From Limosilactobacillus portuensis (lineage in GTDB: Bacteria > Bacillota > Bacilli > Lactobacillales > Lactobacillaceae), in NCBI RefSeq assembly GCF_014838735.1, contig NZ_JABUXQ010000011.1, positions 1 through 64,000 of the forward strand: DNA of 64,000 nucleotides, in the 5' to 3' direction. Positions within the stretch are counted from its first letter, which is position 1, and each line of letters opens with the position of its first letter. Positions 25,157 to 33,360 of this stretch are shown one piece after another. The notes under the pieces were generated by a model. The model ran no database searches, was not told the DNA's origin, and worked only from the letters and a program-made list of their open reading frames with translations. The position numbers and the translations under genes were made by a program.

Positions 25157-25383
25157 TACTCTAGCCTACCCTTCACTTTCTTTTTTCCCTTTTCATAGAG
25201 AAAGTTTTGATGATCTTTGGTAATCCCAAGCACCATATACTTTCGCAGGGACGTACCTACTTCACTTCTAAATTTAATTTTGAATTTCTCTCGATTTTTA
25301 CTCGTGAGAACCACCCCTTCAGCAACCCCACTTTTTATCTTGGTAATGATTCCCAGATCAAACTGTCTGTTTTTACCCTCCAT
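25156..25383 (-). CDS. Hypothetical 75-aa protein
   Basis: Basic small protein (MEGKNRQFDLGIITKIKSG, KYMVLGITKDHQNFLYEKG), one nucleotide overlap with the LtrC-like gene. First gene of an operon (25383 to 21760) preceded by the TGGC motif at 25448. Function unknown. Confidence 0.55.
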   Translation of the reverse strand: MEGKNRQFDLGIITKIKSGVAEGVVLTSKNREKFKIKFRSEVGTSLRKYMVLGITKDHQNFLYEKGKKKVKGRLE

Positions 25384-25447
25384 TTACACTTTGTGCACTC
25401 CTTTCAAGTGGTTTCTTAGGCAAAATATATTAAAAGAGTACGTGGGG

Positions 25448-25459
25448 CAACTTTCGCCA
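25448..25459 (-). promoter_or_regulatory. TGGC motif copy 4
   Basis: TGGCGAAAGTTG on the minus strand, just downstream of a terminator; TTGCCC, 17 nt, TATTTT follow as a possible promoter of the LtrC-like operon. Confidence 0.5.
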
Positions 25460-25465
25460 TAATAA

Positions 25466-25494
25466 AAAAGTCTGCATTTTTGCAGTCTTTTCTT
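25466..25494 (-). terminator. Terminator
   Basis: GACTGCAAAAATGCAGAC hairpin followed by TTTTTTATT on the minus strand. Confidence 0.8.
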
Positions 25495-25498
25495 CTAA

Positions 25499-25684
25499 TT
25501 AATGTTTTTTCTTACGAGCTCCGATAGCACCAATAATCATTAGCAAGCCTGCAAATGAAAGTATTAATCCAGTCTTTTGATTATTACCAGTTTGTGGTAG
25601 TTCTTGAACTGCATAACCGTCATTTCCAAAAAGCCGTTCCTGCAGGTTATCAGTATTCAATCCAGAATTAGCATTCTTTGCCAT
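25499..25684 (-). pseudogene. LPQTG sorting-signal remnant
   Basis: 61 codons, ending ELPQTGNNQKTGLILSFAG and GARKKKH, a complete wall-sorting signal, but with no signal peptide, so the product could not reach sortase. No ribosome site (the ATG follows a terminator T-run). Probably the 3' end of a lost surface-protein gene between two terminators. Confidence 0.6.
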
Positions 25685-25685
25685 A

Positions 25686-25716
25686 AAAAAAGAGCCTGCT
25701 TTTTCTGTAGGCTCTT
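25686..25716. terminator. Terminator of the relaxase gene
   Basis: AAAAAGAGCCTAC ... GCAGGCTCTTTTTTT; directly after the relaxase stop. Confidence 0.8.
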
Positions 25717-25717
25717 T

Positions 25718-27745
25718 TTATCTTTCTTCTCTCCGCCGTTCCTTCTCATCTTCACGTTCAAGATCATCATCTTTATCCAAACGTTCACGTAATGCTCGTT
25801 TGGAGCGATATTTAGAACTCGATTTTGAAGATTCAATTAAATTACTTAGGCTACGAGTAATCCCTTGTGCCAAGACAGCTGATTTCTTTGGCGGTTCTCG
25901 TTTGGTTGATTTTTTACTTTTCGGTAACTGCTTATTAAACAAGTGTTTATCCAGGTAATCAATAACTGGTCTATTTGGATGATTTGCCGGATCTTCAATT
26001 CTTAAGTAAATCTTCTTTAATTCCTGAAAAAGCGGACCATTCACTCTTTTTCTTTCATCCAGCGGTAAGTTATTATTCTTATGAATTTGCCCTTTGAGCT
26101 GTAGCACCTTTATTTCATCTTGATACTGATTTAATAGCTGTTTTAAATCAGAAGTAATATATTTAATTCCCGGATCCTTCCGATTGCTTTTTAGCAGCTG
26201 TTGCTCCTTTTTTAGTTGCTCTAATCGTTTACTGATTCTATCAGGAGTAGCTTTCTCTATTGACAGTTTCTTAACATCTTGGTATTTACCTCTAAGGACA
26301 GCTTGCAGCTCCTTCTCCTGTTGAGTCAGTCCTCTCTGCGGTTTCTTTTCAATTTTTAATAATACTTGTTGCTCTTGATAGTAATGAATAAATGGTGATA
26401 ACTTGGTTAATTCACCTAGGCTATATAAGCCATCAATCCTTTTAGTTAAATCGTTTATTTGTTGATCCAGGTTATAGAGCTTCAAGTAGTACCGTCGAAG
26501 CCCTAGGCGCATCCTGATCTCCCTAGCAACATCAGAAGAGCCATCCATACTCTTTAATGCTGTTTCTTCGGCTTTCATAATTCTTTTATTTAATTCTGGT
26601 CCTTGGTCCTTAAGGATCTGTAACCGGTCTTTTTTATATAGTTTTCTCTTTGACTCATAGTCCCTGAGGTTGGTGAATAGTAAGTTCACTAATTGATCTC
26701 TTAGCTTATCGTCTCGTGGCTGAACAGTATCCTTAATGTTATTACCGTAACTTACTTTGGCCACCTCATCTAATTGCTGTGAACTGTTCGTATAAAACGC
26801 ATAGGAACTGCTTAATTGATGATCAAGTAGATAATCGACTAGATCATAAGCTAGTTCTCTTGATTCCTTAAAATCAACACTATGGTTAGAAGCTCGCCAT
26901 TTCCGTTTATCCTTGTAATCAGGTAACGTTTGTTGAAGATTGACTAATAGCTTCTCTAAATGTTGATCCTGCTTTATTAACCGACTTTCCAAGTTCTTCA
27001 TTACGCCCTTGTGATAATCTAATGATTTCTCCAGGGCAATCGTTCTGGTCCGGCTCTCCTCGTTAGCCAGTTCATGATGCAGAATTGATTTTAATTTACG
27101 AATAGATTTGGTGTGGAACATTCCCTTAGGTTCCCCATTCTCCTTTAACGGGCGGGTATTTTTCTTTTGGCTAATTGCCAAGTGAACATGGACGTGATTA
27201 GTGTTTAAGTGAATATCGCCCCACCAAAAGGTCTGAGGATTATCCAGTCCTTCTGCCTTAAGATAATCCGGCATAGCATTCATAACGGCCGTTTTAATTG
27301 CTTTCTGATTAACGGAGCCATCAGCATTCATTAATCCAGATTTTTCAATGAACTCAGGACTAAAACTAATAACGCCCGCCCAAAGTAATGATTTGTTCTT
27401 TTGTGCCTGTCTTAAGTTGTTGATTAACTCTTGATGTTGCTTTTCACTTAACTCGTAACTTCCTTGAGTAAAAGTTGGATAATCACCCTTTTCTTCATTT
27501 GTCAGATCATCTTCCATTTTGGTAGCTGCTTTACGATCTGTGTAACCTAAGTACCCCTTAAAGTTTTTACCAACATCCGGATCATTCTGAATATTTCTTT
27601 CTCTTTGTAAATCGTTCTCTTGTTCTGGTGAAACCGCATTTTCCCGTTCCATATATCCAAGATAGCGAACCCCGTTAGCAACCCGAAATTCTTGTGTATA
27701 GATAATATCTGGAGAATCTTCACCAGTTTTAGTAAATAGTCCCAT
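25718..27745 (-). CDS. MobP2/MobA-type relaxase
   Basis: 675 aa DNA-nicking relaxase that starts mobilization at an origin of transfer. Metal-binding three-His motif HLNTNHVHVHLAISQ lies near residues 183-197; the N-terminal YLGYMERENA segments contain candidate catalytic tyrosines. C-terminal 400 residues are helical, charged and coiled-coil-like, ending EDEKERRREER. ATG 27745 with AGGAG upstream. The window lacks a coupling protein and secretion ATPases, so transfer would depend on a helper or on genes outside. A decayed second copy lies at 28772-29715. Confidence 0.85.
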   Translation of the reverse strand: MGLFTKTGEDSPDIIYTQEFRVANGVRYLGYMERENAVSPEQENDLQRERNIQNDPDVGKNFKGYLGYTDRKAATKMEDDLTNEEKGDYPTFTQGSYELSEKQHQELINNLRQAQKNKSLLWAGVISFSPEFIEKSGLMNADGSVNQKAIKTAVMNAMPDYLKAEGLDNPQTFWWGDIHLNTNHVHVHLAISQKKNTRPLKENGEPKGMFHTKSIRKLKSILHHELANEESRTRTIALEKSLDYHKGVMKNLESRLIKQDQHLEKLLVNLQQTLPDYKDKRKWRASNHSVDFKESRELAYDLVDYLLDHQLSSSYAFYTNSSQQLDEVAKVSYGNNIKDTVQPRDDKLRDQLVNLLFTNLRDYESKRKLYKKDRLQILKDQGPELNKRIMKAEETALKSMDGSSDVAREIRMRLGLRRYYLKLYNLDQQINDLTKRIDGLYSLGELTKLSPFIHYYQEQQVLLKIEKKPQRGLTQQEKELQAVLRGKYQDVKKLSIEKATPDRISKRLEQLKKEQQLLKSNRKDPGIKYITSDLKQLLNQYQDEIKVLQLKGQIHKNNNLPLDERKRVNGPLFQELKKIYLRIEDPANHPNRPVIDYLDKHLFNKQLPKSKKSTKREPPKKSAVLAQGITRSLSNLIESSKSSSKYRSKRALRERLDKDDDLEREDEKERRREER

Positions 27746-27804
27746 CTATTTTTTTCTCCTAATTAAGTCTTTATTACTTAATTAAAAGAGTTATGTATTT
27801 TGCA

Positions 27805-27816
27805 CAAGATTCGCCA
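27805..27816 (-). promoter_or_regulatory. TGGC motif copy 5, relaxase promoter
   Basis: TGGCGAATCTTG on the minus strand; TTGTGC, 17-nt spacer, TAATTA follow, with AATTAAGT/ACTTAATT inverted repeat just before the relaxase ribosome site. Confidence 0.5.
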
Positions 27817-27818
27817 AA

Positions 27819-27852
27819 AAAAAGAGCTACCTTTATTTAGGTAACTCTCTTA
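27819..27852 (-). terminator. Terminator of higBA
   Basis: GAGAGTTACC TAAATAAA GGTAGCTC followed by eight T on the minus strand. Confidence 0.8.
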
Positions 27853-27868
27853 ATTCAACTTAATAGTC

Positions 27869-28144
27869 TTATAAAAATGTAACTGTTAATTTCTTTCCTA
27901 ACGCATTAGCAATCTTTGTTAAAGTATCGATACTGGTATTAGAGCCACTTTCAATTCGTGCAATTGTTGATTGTGGAACATCAGAAATAGAAGACAAATC
28001 ACGTTGAGAAAGTCCTGAAGCTTTTCTAACTTTTGCTAATGCAACGGCACTTTCTAATTTTGTAGTTTCGTTTTCAAATTCTTTTTTTAATTCAGGATCT
28101 TGCAATTGTTCATTTAAGTAGTCCTTAAAATCAATATTACTCAT
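27869..28144 (-). CDS. higA: HigA-like Xre-family antitoxin
   Basis: 91 aa; HTH at KVRKASGLSQRDLSSISDVP (about 39-58) then QSTIARIESGS, typical of Xre antitoxins. Located 2 nt after the toxin gene, the toxin-first order of higBA. Likely represses its own operator at 28516-28559. Confidence 0.85.
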   Translation of the reverse strand: MSNIDFKDYLNEQLQDPELKKEFENETTKLESAVALAKVRKASGLSQRDLSSISDVPQSTIARIESGSNTSIDTLTKIANALGKKLTVTFL

Positions 28145-28146
28145 AG

Positions 28147-28509
28147 TTATTGCTCCTTTCGATTAGTAAAATATTCAGCGCGTAAAGCTTTAGCATGTTT
28201 AATTTCCCTTAAAGGGGTTTTCGGTGTTTTTTTAGTAAAACCGTGAGTGATTACATAATGAGTTCCATCAACATGAAAATAAAGTCCTCGTTGTTGATTA
28301 TTACTAATTCTAGAACGAACCTCATACAAATTTTTCTCAAGAGGTTTAACCCAATTATGTTGAATGCTAATACTAATTCCCTTTTCAGAAATGATATTGA
28401 TACGAGCCAATAATTTTGCCCTACTTTTAACATCAAGACTATCTAAGTATTCTAAAAACTCTGTATGCCCGTTTGGACGAGTGTAAAATTCAAAATCTAG
28501 TTCTTCCAT
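28147..28509 (-). CDS. higB: HigB/Gp49-like RelE-superfamily toxin
   Basis: 120 aa phage-derived Gp49-like toxin: EEKGI-type helix (INIISEKGISI), LEKNLYEVRSRISNNQQRG, LYFHVDGTHYVITHGFTKKT. Predicted ribosome-dependent RNase. The promoter at 28517-28545 would place the transcript start 1-2 nt before the ATG, so the mRNA is probably leaderless; no ribosome site is visible. Confidence 0.85.
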   Translation of the reverse strand: MEELDFEFYTRPNGHTEFLEYLDSLDVKSRAKLLARINIISEKGISISIQHNWVKPLEKNLYEVRSRISNNQQRGLYFHVDGTHYVITHGFTKKTPKTPLREIKHAKALRAEYFTNRKEQ

Positions 28510-28515
28510 ATATTA

Positions 28516-28559
28516 AATGATAGCATATATATAGGAATATATCAATATATGCTATCATT
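28516..28559. promoter_or_regulatory. higBA promoter inside a 15-bp inverted repeat
   Basis: Arms AATGATAGCATATAT and ATATATGCTATCATT. Minus strand -35 TTGATA (28545-28540), 17-nt spacer, -10 TATCAT (28522-28517) lie within the palindrome, so repressor binding would block both boxes. Confidence 0.8.
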
Positions 28560-28675
28560 GAGAAATTATTAAATTATTACTTATTTATAGCGAAATATTC
28601 TAAAACACTTTCATTTAGTAGTTTTTAGCTCTTTAATTCTGATGCTAATATTTTCGTCTCTACTCTTGAAAACGA

Positions 28676-28770
28676 ATGTTTGATACGTAGTGATTATTCA
28701 CATAAACAATGACCCAATTCCGTATTAATATCTGAATTAACTGATCATAGCAGTTATTAACCTTTTGCGT
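28676..28770. repeat. Repeat of the 30747-30838 segment
   Basis: About 94 bp (CACATAAACAATGACCCAATT ... TTAACCTTTTGCGTA region) match 30747-30838, including the last codons (YAKG stop) of the gene at 30822. It is joined to the relaxase-gene copy at 28772, so a relaxase-like gene and a 30822-like gene were fused here by deletion. Confidence 0.8.
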
Positions 28771-28771
28771 A

Positions 28772-29715
28772 TTAACTTGGTTAATTCACCTAGGCTATAT
28801 AAACCATCGATCCTTTTAGTTAAATCGTCTATTTGTCGATCCAGGTTATAGAGCTTCAAGTAGTACCGTCGAAGCCCTAGGCGCATCCTGATCTCCCTAG
28901 CAACATCAGAAGAGCCATCCATACTCTTTAATGCTGTTTCTTCGGCTTTCATAATCCTTTTATTTAGTTCTGGTCCTTGTTCCTTAAGGATCTGTAACCG
29001 ATCTTTTTTATATAGTTTTCTCTTTGACTCATAGTCCCTTAGATTAGCAAATAGTAGGTTTACTAATTGATCTCTTAGCTTATCGTCTCGTGGCTGAACA
29101 GTATCCTTAATGCTATTACCGTAACTTAACTTCTTTTGGCTAATTGCCAAGTGAACATGGACGTGATTAGTGTTTAAGTGAATATCGCCCCACCAGAAAG
29201 TCTGAGGATTATCTAGCCCTTCTGCTTTAAGATAATCGGGCATGGCATTCATAACGGCCGTTTTGATTGCTTTCTGGTTAACGGAGCCATCAGCATTCAT
29301 TAATCCAGATTTTTCAATGAACTCAGGACTAAAACTAATAACGCCCGCCCCAAAGTAATGATTTGTTCTTTTGTGCCTGTCTTAAGTTGTTGATTAACTC
29401 TTGATGTTGCTTTTCACTTAACTCGTAACTTCCTTGAGTAAAAGTTGGATAATCACCCTTTTCTTCATTTGTCAGATCATCTTCCATTTTGGTAGCTGCT
29501 TTACGATCTGTGTAACCTAAGTACCCCTTAAAGTTTTTACCAACATCCGGATCATTCTGAATATTTCTTTCTCTTTATAAATCGTTCTCTTGTTCTGGAG
29601 AAACTGCATTTTCTCGTTCCATATATCCAAGATAGCGAACCCCGTTAGCAACCCGAAATTCTTGCGTATAGATAATATCTGGAGAATCTTCACCAGTCTT
29701 AGTAAATAGTCCCAT
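28772..29715 (-). pseudogene. Decayed second relaxase gene
   Basis: Close copy of 25718-27745 at its start and middle. Defects: CAA to TAA nonsense at about codon 45 (near 29578), a one-base insertion in the run near 29346 (CCCGCCCC), an internal deletion after HVHVHLAISQK that joins directly to SYGNSIKDTVQ, and loss of the C-terminal 250 residues. Remaining internal open frame: 28737-29300. The codons differ by a few percent from the intact copy, so the duplication is not brand new. Confidence 0.9.
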
Positions 29716-29734
29716 TTATTTTTTTCAAAATAAA

Positions 29735-29766
29735 AGAGGAGAGTAACTCAATACTTTCCCCTTATC
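29735..29766 (-). terminator. Possible terminator of the type III locus
   Basis: GGAAAGTA TTGAG TTACTCTCC with CTCTTTTATTTT on the minus strand; one mismatch in the stem. Confidence 0.4.
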
Positions 29767-29788
29767 TATGCACTAGATTAAATGCTAT

Positions 29789-30322
29789 TTAATATTTTTG
29801 AGCGAGCGATTCAAGTTCCTTAAAATCAAAGCATCGTTTGCAAATTTTATTATCAGGATAATTTAATCTCAATTGATATAATTTTTGTGCTTTGTTTTCT
29901 AAACCTGAGTTATTTAATACTTTTAATTCCTTATTTAGCAAATCAATGTATTTTGATTTAACTTTTTCATTTTTAAATTCTCTAAATTTTTCAATATTTG
30001 AAGGATAAACATTAATAAGAAGTTTACTTGGAACGGGAAACATATAATTAAGGTTTACAACAGCTGCCAAATGCTTAGTAGTTTCACCATTTCTCCTTCT
30101 AACAGGTATAAAGATCCGCTTAAAGTCTGGCATGTCTCTCATCTTACGATGCCTTCGCTGTGCATGATTCAATTGTGCAACATACTCAAGTCCATTATCG
30201 AGTTTTAACAGAGAATGAAAGAAAGGCTTATAGTGTTCTGAACCATAATCCGAATAAGGAATCCGCTTCTCATGGTTTCTTAAATAATCTAAGTAACTTT
30301 TATAGATTTGACACCAATGAAT
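29789..30322 (-). CDS. toxN: ToxN/AbiQ-type endoribonuclease toxin, apparent ATT start
   Basis: 177 aa type III toxin. From the ATT at 30322-30320 the frame reads HWCQIYKSYLDYLRNHEKR, then IPYSDYGSEHYKPFFHSLL, LEYVAQLNHAQRRHRKMR and NLNYMFPVP, the recognised ToxN/AbiQ pattern; the first ATG in frame is only at 30172 and would delete 50 conserved residues. GGAG (30335-30332) lies 9 nt before the ATT, and no ATG/GTG/TTG exists in this frame between the upstream TGA and 30172. Either ATT is used (giving low toxin) or an ATG was lost. Preceded by toxI-like repeats and a terminator, the standard order. Confidence 0.78.
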   Translation of the reverse strand: MHWCQIYKSYLDYLRNHEKRIPYSDYGSEHYKPFFHSLLKLDNGLEYVAQLNHAQRRHRKMRDMPDFKRIFIPVRRRNGETTKHLAAVVNLNYMFPVPSKLLINVYPSNIEKFREFKNEKVKSKYIDLLNKELKVLNNSGLENKAQKLYQLRLNYPDNKICKRCFDFKELESLAQKY

Positions 30323-30335
30323 AGATTTTCACTCC

Positions 30336-30364
30336 AAAAAAAAGGCTAGTTATTTGCACCAGCC
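30336..30364 (-). terminator. Attenuating terminator between toxI and toxN
   Basis: GGCTGGT GCAAATA ACTAGCC stem (one G-U pair) and eight T on the minus strand. In ToxIN loci such a leaky terminator sets the RNA to toxin ratio. Confidence 0.8.
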
Positions 30365-30392
30365 AAGCAAATATTTTTTGTAGGAAAAACAG

Positions 30393-30494
30393 TTTTGATA
30401 GGCTCTGTGACCTCTATATAAAAGGGTTTTGATAGGTTCCCTAACCTCTATATAAAACAGTTTTGATAGGCTCTGCAACCTCATATCCTACACT
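30393..30494 (-). ncRNA. toxI: ToxI-type antitoxin RNA, three 34-nt repeats
   Basis: Three tandem units of exactly 34 nt start at 30393, 30427 and 30461 (plus strand TTTTGATAGGYTCY...CCTC). On the minus strand each would be a ToxI unit with inverted half-sites (GAGGTT, AACC...) able to form pseudoknots that bind the toxin. Unit length fits known type III antitoxins (34-36 nt). Unit 3 differs slightly at its outer end. Confidence 0.85.
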
Positions 30495-30497
30495 CAT

Positions 30498-30526
30498 ATA
30501 TTAACAAAATAGAAAAGTAGTTTCAA
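30498..30526 (-). promoter_or_regulatory. Promoter of the type III locus
   Basis: TTGAAA (30526-30521), 17-nt spacer, TAATAT (30503-30498) with a TG extension; start predicted near 30490, just before the repeats. Confidence 0.85.
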
Positions 30527-30540
30527 TATATATAATCCAA

Positions 30541-30821
30541 ATAAAAAAGCCACTTAAATACTTCTCCATATTATTAACAATAAATCCTCCATTCATAGCA
30601 TTTTAAAAGAAAAAATGGATGGAAAGTCAGTTAACCCTGAAAGAACTAGGTTATTGAATGTTAGAAAACGATTTAGTATTTCTTAAAATAGACCCTGTAG
30701 CATAATAAAAACTTTGGTCTAAATCTACTTTGTTAAACGGATATTTGATACATAGCGATTATTTACATAAACAATGACCCAATTCCGTATCAATAGTTGA
30801 ATTAACTGATCATAGCAGTTA
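30541..30821. other. Intergenic stretch with repeat, no gene seen
   Basis: AT-rich. Holds only the repeat partner (30747-30838) of 28676-28770 and a 23-codon plus-strand frame (MDGKSVNPERTRLL) without a ribosome site, which I do not call a gene. Confidence 0.4.
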
Positions 30822-31847
30822 TTAACCTTTTGCATAAGGATCGCTAAAGGCCGTATCATCAAACAATCCTTCGGGGTCAATGTCTATTGCATCTGATGGT
30901 AAATTTGTATCTTTTTTCTCATCATTGACAGTCTCTTTATCAGTAAATTGTCTGTCAAACGAATCATCTACTATATCACGATTCCTAAAGTCAGTAGTAT
31001 TTTGGTTACATTCATTTTCCTTTAGATCACTAATTTTAACCTTATCATAAAGTAAACTAGAAGTCTTTTGGTTTTTCAATAATGTAATCGATAGCTCCTC
31101 GTCGGAAGATGGCTTTATTGTTGATTTTAAACTAATTGAAATCAACTCACTTCGTTCTAAGTTAGCATGATAATCTAGTAATCGTTTAAAATCGTTAGCT
31201 TTTCTCGCTAATTCTTCTCCAAAATCATTAGTTTTATTTACTGCATCATCCAAATCATTAAAGAATTGGTTAGCCATTTGTGTTAATAATTTATTTGAAT
31301 TTTCCGCAAATTTTATAACTATGCTATCCTGTGTCCTTTCTGTTGAGCTATTAGTTAAATTACTGGTCATAGAATAAGCACGCTTAAGGTAAGCAATAAT
31401 ACCAGCTAAGGATTCAGGTATGATGGTCTGATCAGCCTTGTTTAGTATATTTAGAAATTGATTTAACCATTCATCAAAATGATTAAAATCATTAATTACT
31501 TTAACTAATTGTCCCACTGATCTTAAGTTTAACGAGTAAATCCATCTACTGGTTTCATTCTCATAAGGAGCTAATAGCTTTTCAATAAGATCTCGTGTAA
31601 TTTTATATGATGGTTCCATTGATGGATCAAAACTAATTCTTTCCCAATTAACGGCTAATGCTATTCTAAATACTGGAGCAATCAATAGTTCACTCATCTT
31701 ATAAAAATATCTTGCTTTATTATAGTTATCCAAATGATAAATTTTAATATATGGTTTTTCTTCTAATAAGTAATATTTTCCCAATCCTAAAGAATCCAAG
31801 GCCTTTCGAGTTATATAAGACTTACTGTTTATTTCATTTTCAATCAT
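30822..31847 (-). CDS. Hypothetical 341-aa protein
   Basis: Mostly helical and polar: N-terminal SYITRKALDSLGLGKYYL suggests a small DNA-binding or hinge region; a central coiled stretch (FFNDLDDAVNKTNDFGEELA); acidic C-terminus ending DTAFSDPYAKG. AGGAGG precedes ATG 31847. Its 3' end is duplicated next to the relaxase pseudogene (28676), so relatives of this gene probably sit downstream of relaxase genes and take part in mobilization. Family not recognised. Confidence 0.55.
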   Translation of the reverse strand: MIENEINSKSYITRKALDSLGLGKYYLLEEKPYIKIYHLDNYNKARYFYKMSELLIAPVFRIALAVNWERISFDPSMEPSYKITRDLIEKLLAPYENETSRWIYSLNLRSVGQLVKVINDFNHFDEWLNQFLNILNKADQTIIPESLAGIIAYLKRAYSMTSNLTNSSTERTQDSIVIKFAENSNKLLTQMANQFFNDLDDAVNKTNDFGEELARKANDFKRLLDYHANLERSELISISLKSTIKPSSDEELSITLLKNQKTSSLLYDKVKISDLKENECNQNTTDFRNRDIVDDSFDRQFTDKETVNDEKKDTNLPSDAIDIDPEGLFDDTAFSDPYAKG

Positions 31848-31880
31848 TATCTCTAATCCTCCTAAATAAGATTACATATT

Positions 31881-32141
31881 TTATCCAATTTGTGACTGAT
31901 TATGAAGTTTGACTAAAGAAATGCAAGATCCGCCAAAATAAATTGCACCTGAATCAGCTACTATAGAGAAATATGACCATCCAGCTATTTTCTTATTAAA
32001 TTCAACCAAACAGATACTGTAAATAAAAGATATAACTAAATAACAGGGTACAGTACCCCTATTGAAGTAACTCCTTAATTTTAGTTTTTCTAATATCAGA
32101 AATAATTTGATGCTCTCTCGTCCCATTATTAGGCAATTCAC
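31881..32141 (-). pseudogene. Chimeric fragment of a membrane-protein gene
   Basis: The segment CYLVISFIYSICLVEFNKK and IAGWSYFSIVADSGAIYF is a nearly exact copy of part of the membrane protein at 34912-35304; both flanks are unrelated. The TGGC motif (31924-31935) is embedded at the 3' junction and may drive the gene at 31847. Confidence 0.7.
31924..31935 (-). promoter_or_regulatory. TGGC motif copy 6
   Basis: TGGCGGATCTTG on the minus strand, upstream of the gene starting at 31847. Confidence 0.4.
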
Positions 32142-32149
32142 GATATTTA

Positions 32150-33160
32150 TTAATATCCAAGTCTGAATTTAGGGTACTTCTGAATTATCGGTTGTATCTT
32201 TTGCATTGTTAATGACTTACTATCTATCTCAGCTCCCATTTTTAATTGACCATCATCAAAAACAGTAGACACAATTAAGGTTTGTACAATACTTTTTGAA
32301 TCCAAGATTCCCTTAGCTGCCAACTTAGGAAAGTAACGTAATACTCTTTCGTAAGTCATTTTTTTATGCCGCCAGTTAAGCTTTTTTTGGTAATCAAGTT
32401 TACCAAACCAATCTTTATATACCTTATTACGCTGATTAATCTTTGTACGGAGTTTTCTTTTTTCACTTTTCTGTTTAGATAATTGTCTTTTTCGTAATTG
32501 CTTTTTTTGTTCTTCTTTAGTTTTCTCAATTTGACCACTAAGGTACCACTCAGCAATCTTTAGAACCTTTTCACGATCTCTATCATAAAGCGGAAGCTTA
32601 ACCTGGTAAAAACTCTGAAGATACCGAATTTGAGGTTTGCTAAAAATATCTTTCAATAAATTCTTTTGAACACATAATTCATAAGCACTTGTTGGAAATA
32701 ACTCACCGTATTCAATATTCTGTAATATCTCGTCAATTCCAAGGTCGATTTTATGGTAACCGTTCTTAATCTCGTTAATTACTTCAGGTGATATTCCTGC
32801 CTCTTGCTTCAGATGATTAATGCCAAATTTATACTTTTTGTGATTATCTTTTGAAACACAATAATATAAATACTTAACATGCTTCCCACACTCACATTTG
32901 AGTGGTGAAGCACTAGGATTGTGCTTATCAAAATCTGTGAATTCATCATAGCCAATAAATTCAAAGTTACCGCCCTCTGCATTGATCTTCGTTAATAGCC
33001 TTGAATTTACTTGATACTTTTTAAATTCTTCTAGTACTTTCTTTTGCTCAGGCGTTAATTGATTAAATATTTTTTGACGCTGGTTTTCTGTTAAGTGCTT
33101 GTTATTATTAAAATGCTCAATGTTAGTTTGGTATCCTGTATATGAAATTATCCTACCCAT
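32150..33160 (-). CDS. Hypothetical protein with a Cys-rich element
   Basis: 336 aa. Contains SPLKCECGKHVKYLYYCV near residue 90 (CxC...C, possible metal site) and KKYKFGINHLKQEAG, then a very basic coiled segment (KTKEEQKKQLRKRQLSKQ, KSEKRKLRTKINQRNKVYK). Such layouts occur in plasmid-encoded nucleic-acid-binding proteins. AAGGTG ribosome site before ATG 33160 and the TGGC motif 50 nt further up. No family recognised. Confidence 0.55.
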   Translation of the reverse strand: MGRIISYTGYQTNIEHFNNNKHLTENQRQKIFNQLTPEQKKVLEEFKKYQVNSRLLTKINAEGGNFEFIGYDEFTDFDKHNPSASPLKCECGKHVKYLYYCVSKDNHKKYKFGINHLKQEAGISPEVINEIKNGYHKIDLGIDEILQNIEYGELFPTSAYELCVQKNLLKDIFSKPQIRYLQSFYQVKLPLYDRDREKVLKIAEWYLSGQIEKTKEEQKKQLRKRQLSKQKSEKRKLRTKINQRNKVYKDWFGKLDYQKKLNWRHKKMTYERVLRYFPKLAAKGILDSKSIVQTLIVSTVFDDGQLKMGAEIDSKSLTMQKIQPIIQKYPKFRLGY

Positions 33161-33209
33161 AATTACACCTTCCTACTTACCATGACTATTACATTTGCTT
33201 CATTAAATT

Positions 33210-33221
33210 CAACATTTGCCA
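33210..33221 (-). promoter_or_regulatory. TGGC motif copy 7
   Basis: TGGCAAATGTTG on the minus strand, between a terminator and the gene at 33160. Confidence 0.45.
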
Positions 33222-33225
33222 AAAT

Positions 33226-33260
33226 AAAAAAAGGTGACCGCCAAAAACGATCACCTTTAT
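33226..33260 (-). terminator. Terminator
   Basis: AAAGGTGATCG ... GGTCACCTTT hairpin with TTTATTTT on the minus strand, downstream of the methyltransferase remnant. Confidence 0.7.
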
Positions 33261-33360
33261 ATTTAGGTAAAATTATTGTAGTTCTAGTATTACCTTTGAG
33301 AGTAAATGGAATGATTAAACTCACTTATCTAATTTTTTAGACATTAGTTCTGTAATTAGA

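Noticed and set aside
30393-30494. CRISPR array
   Set aside because: Head-to-tail 34-nt units without spacers, next to a ToxN-like gene; type III antitoxin explains them.
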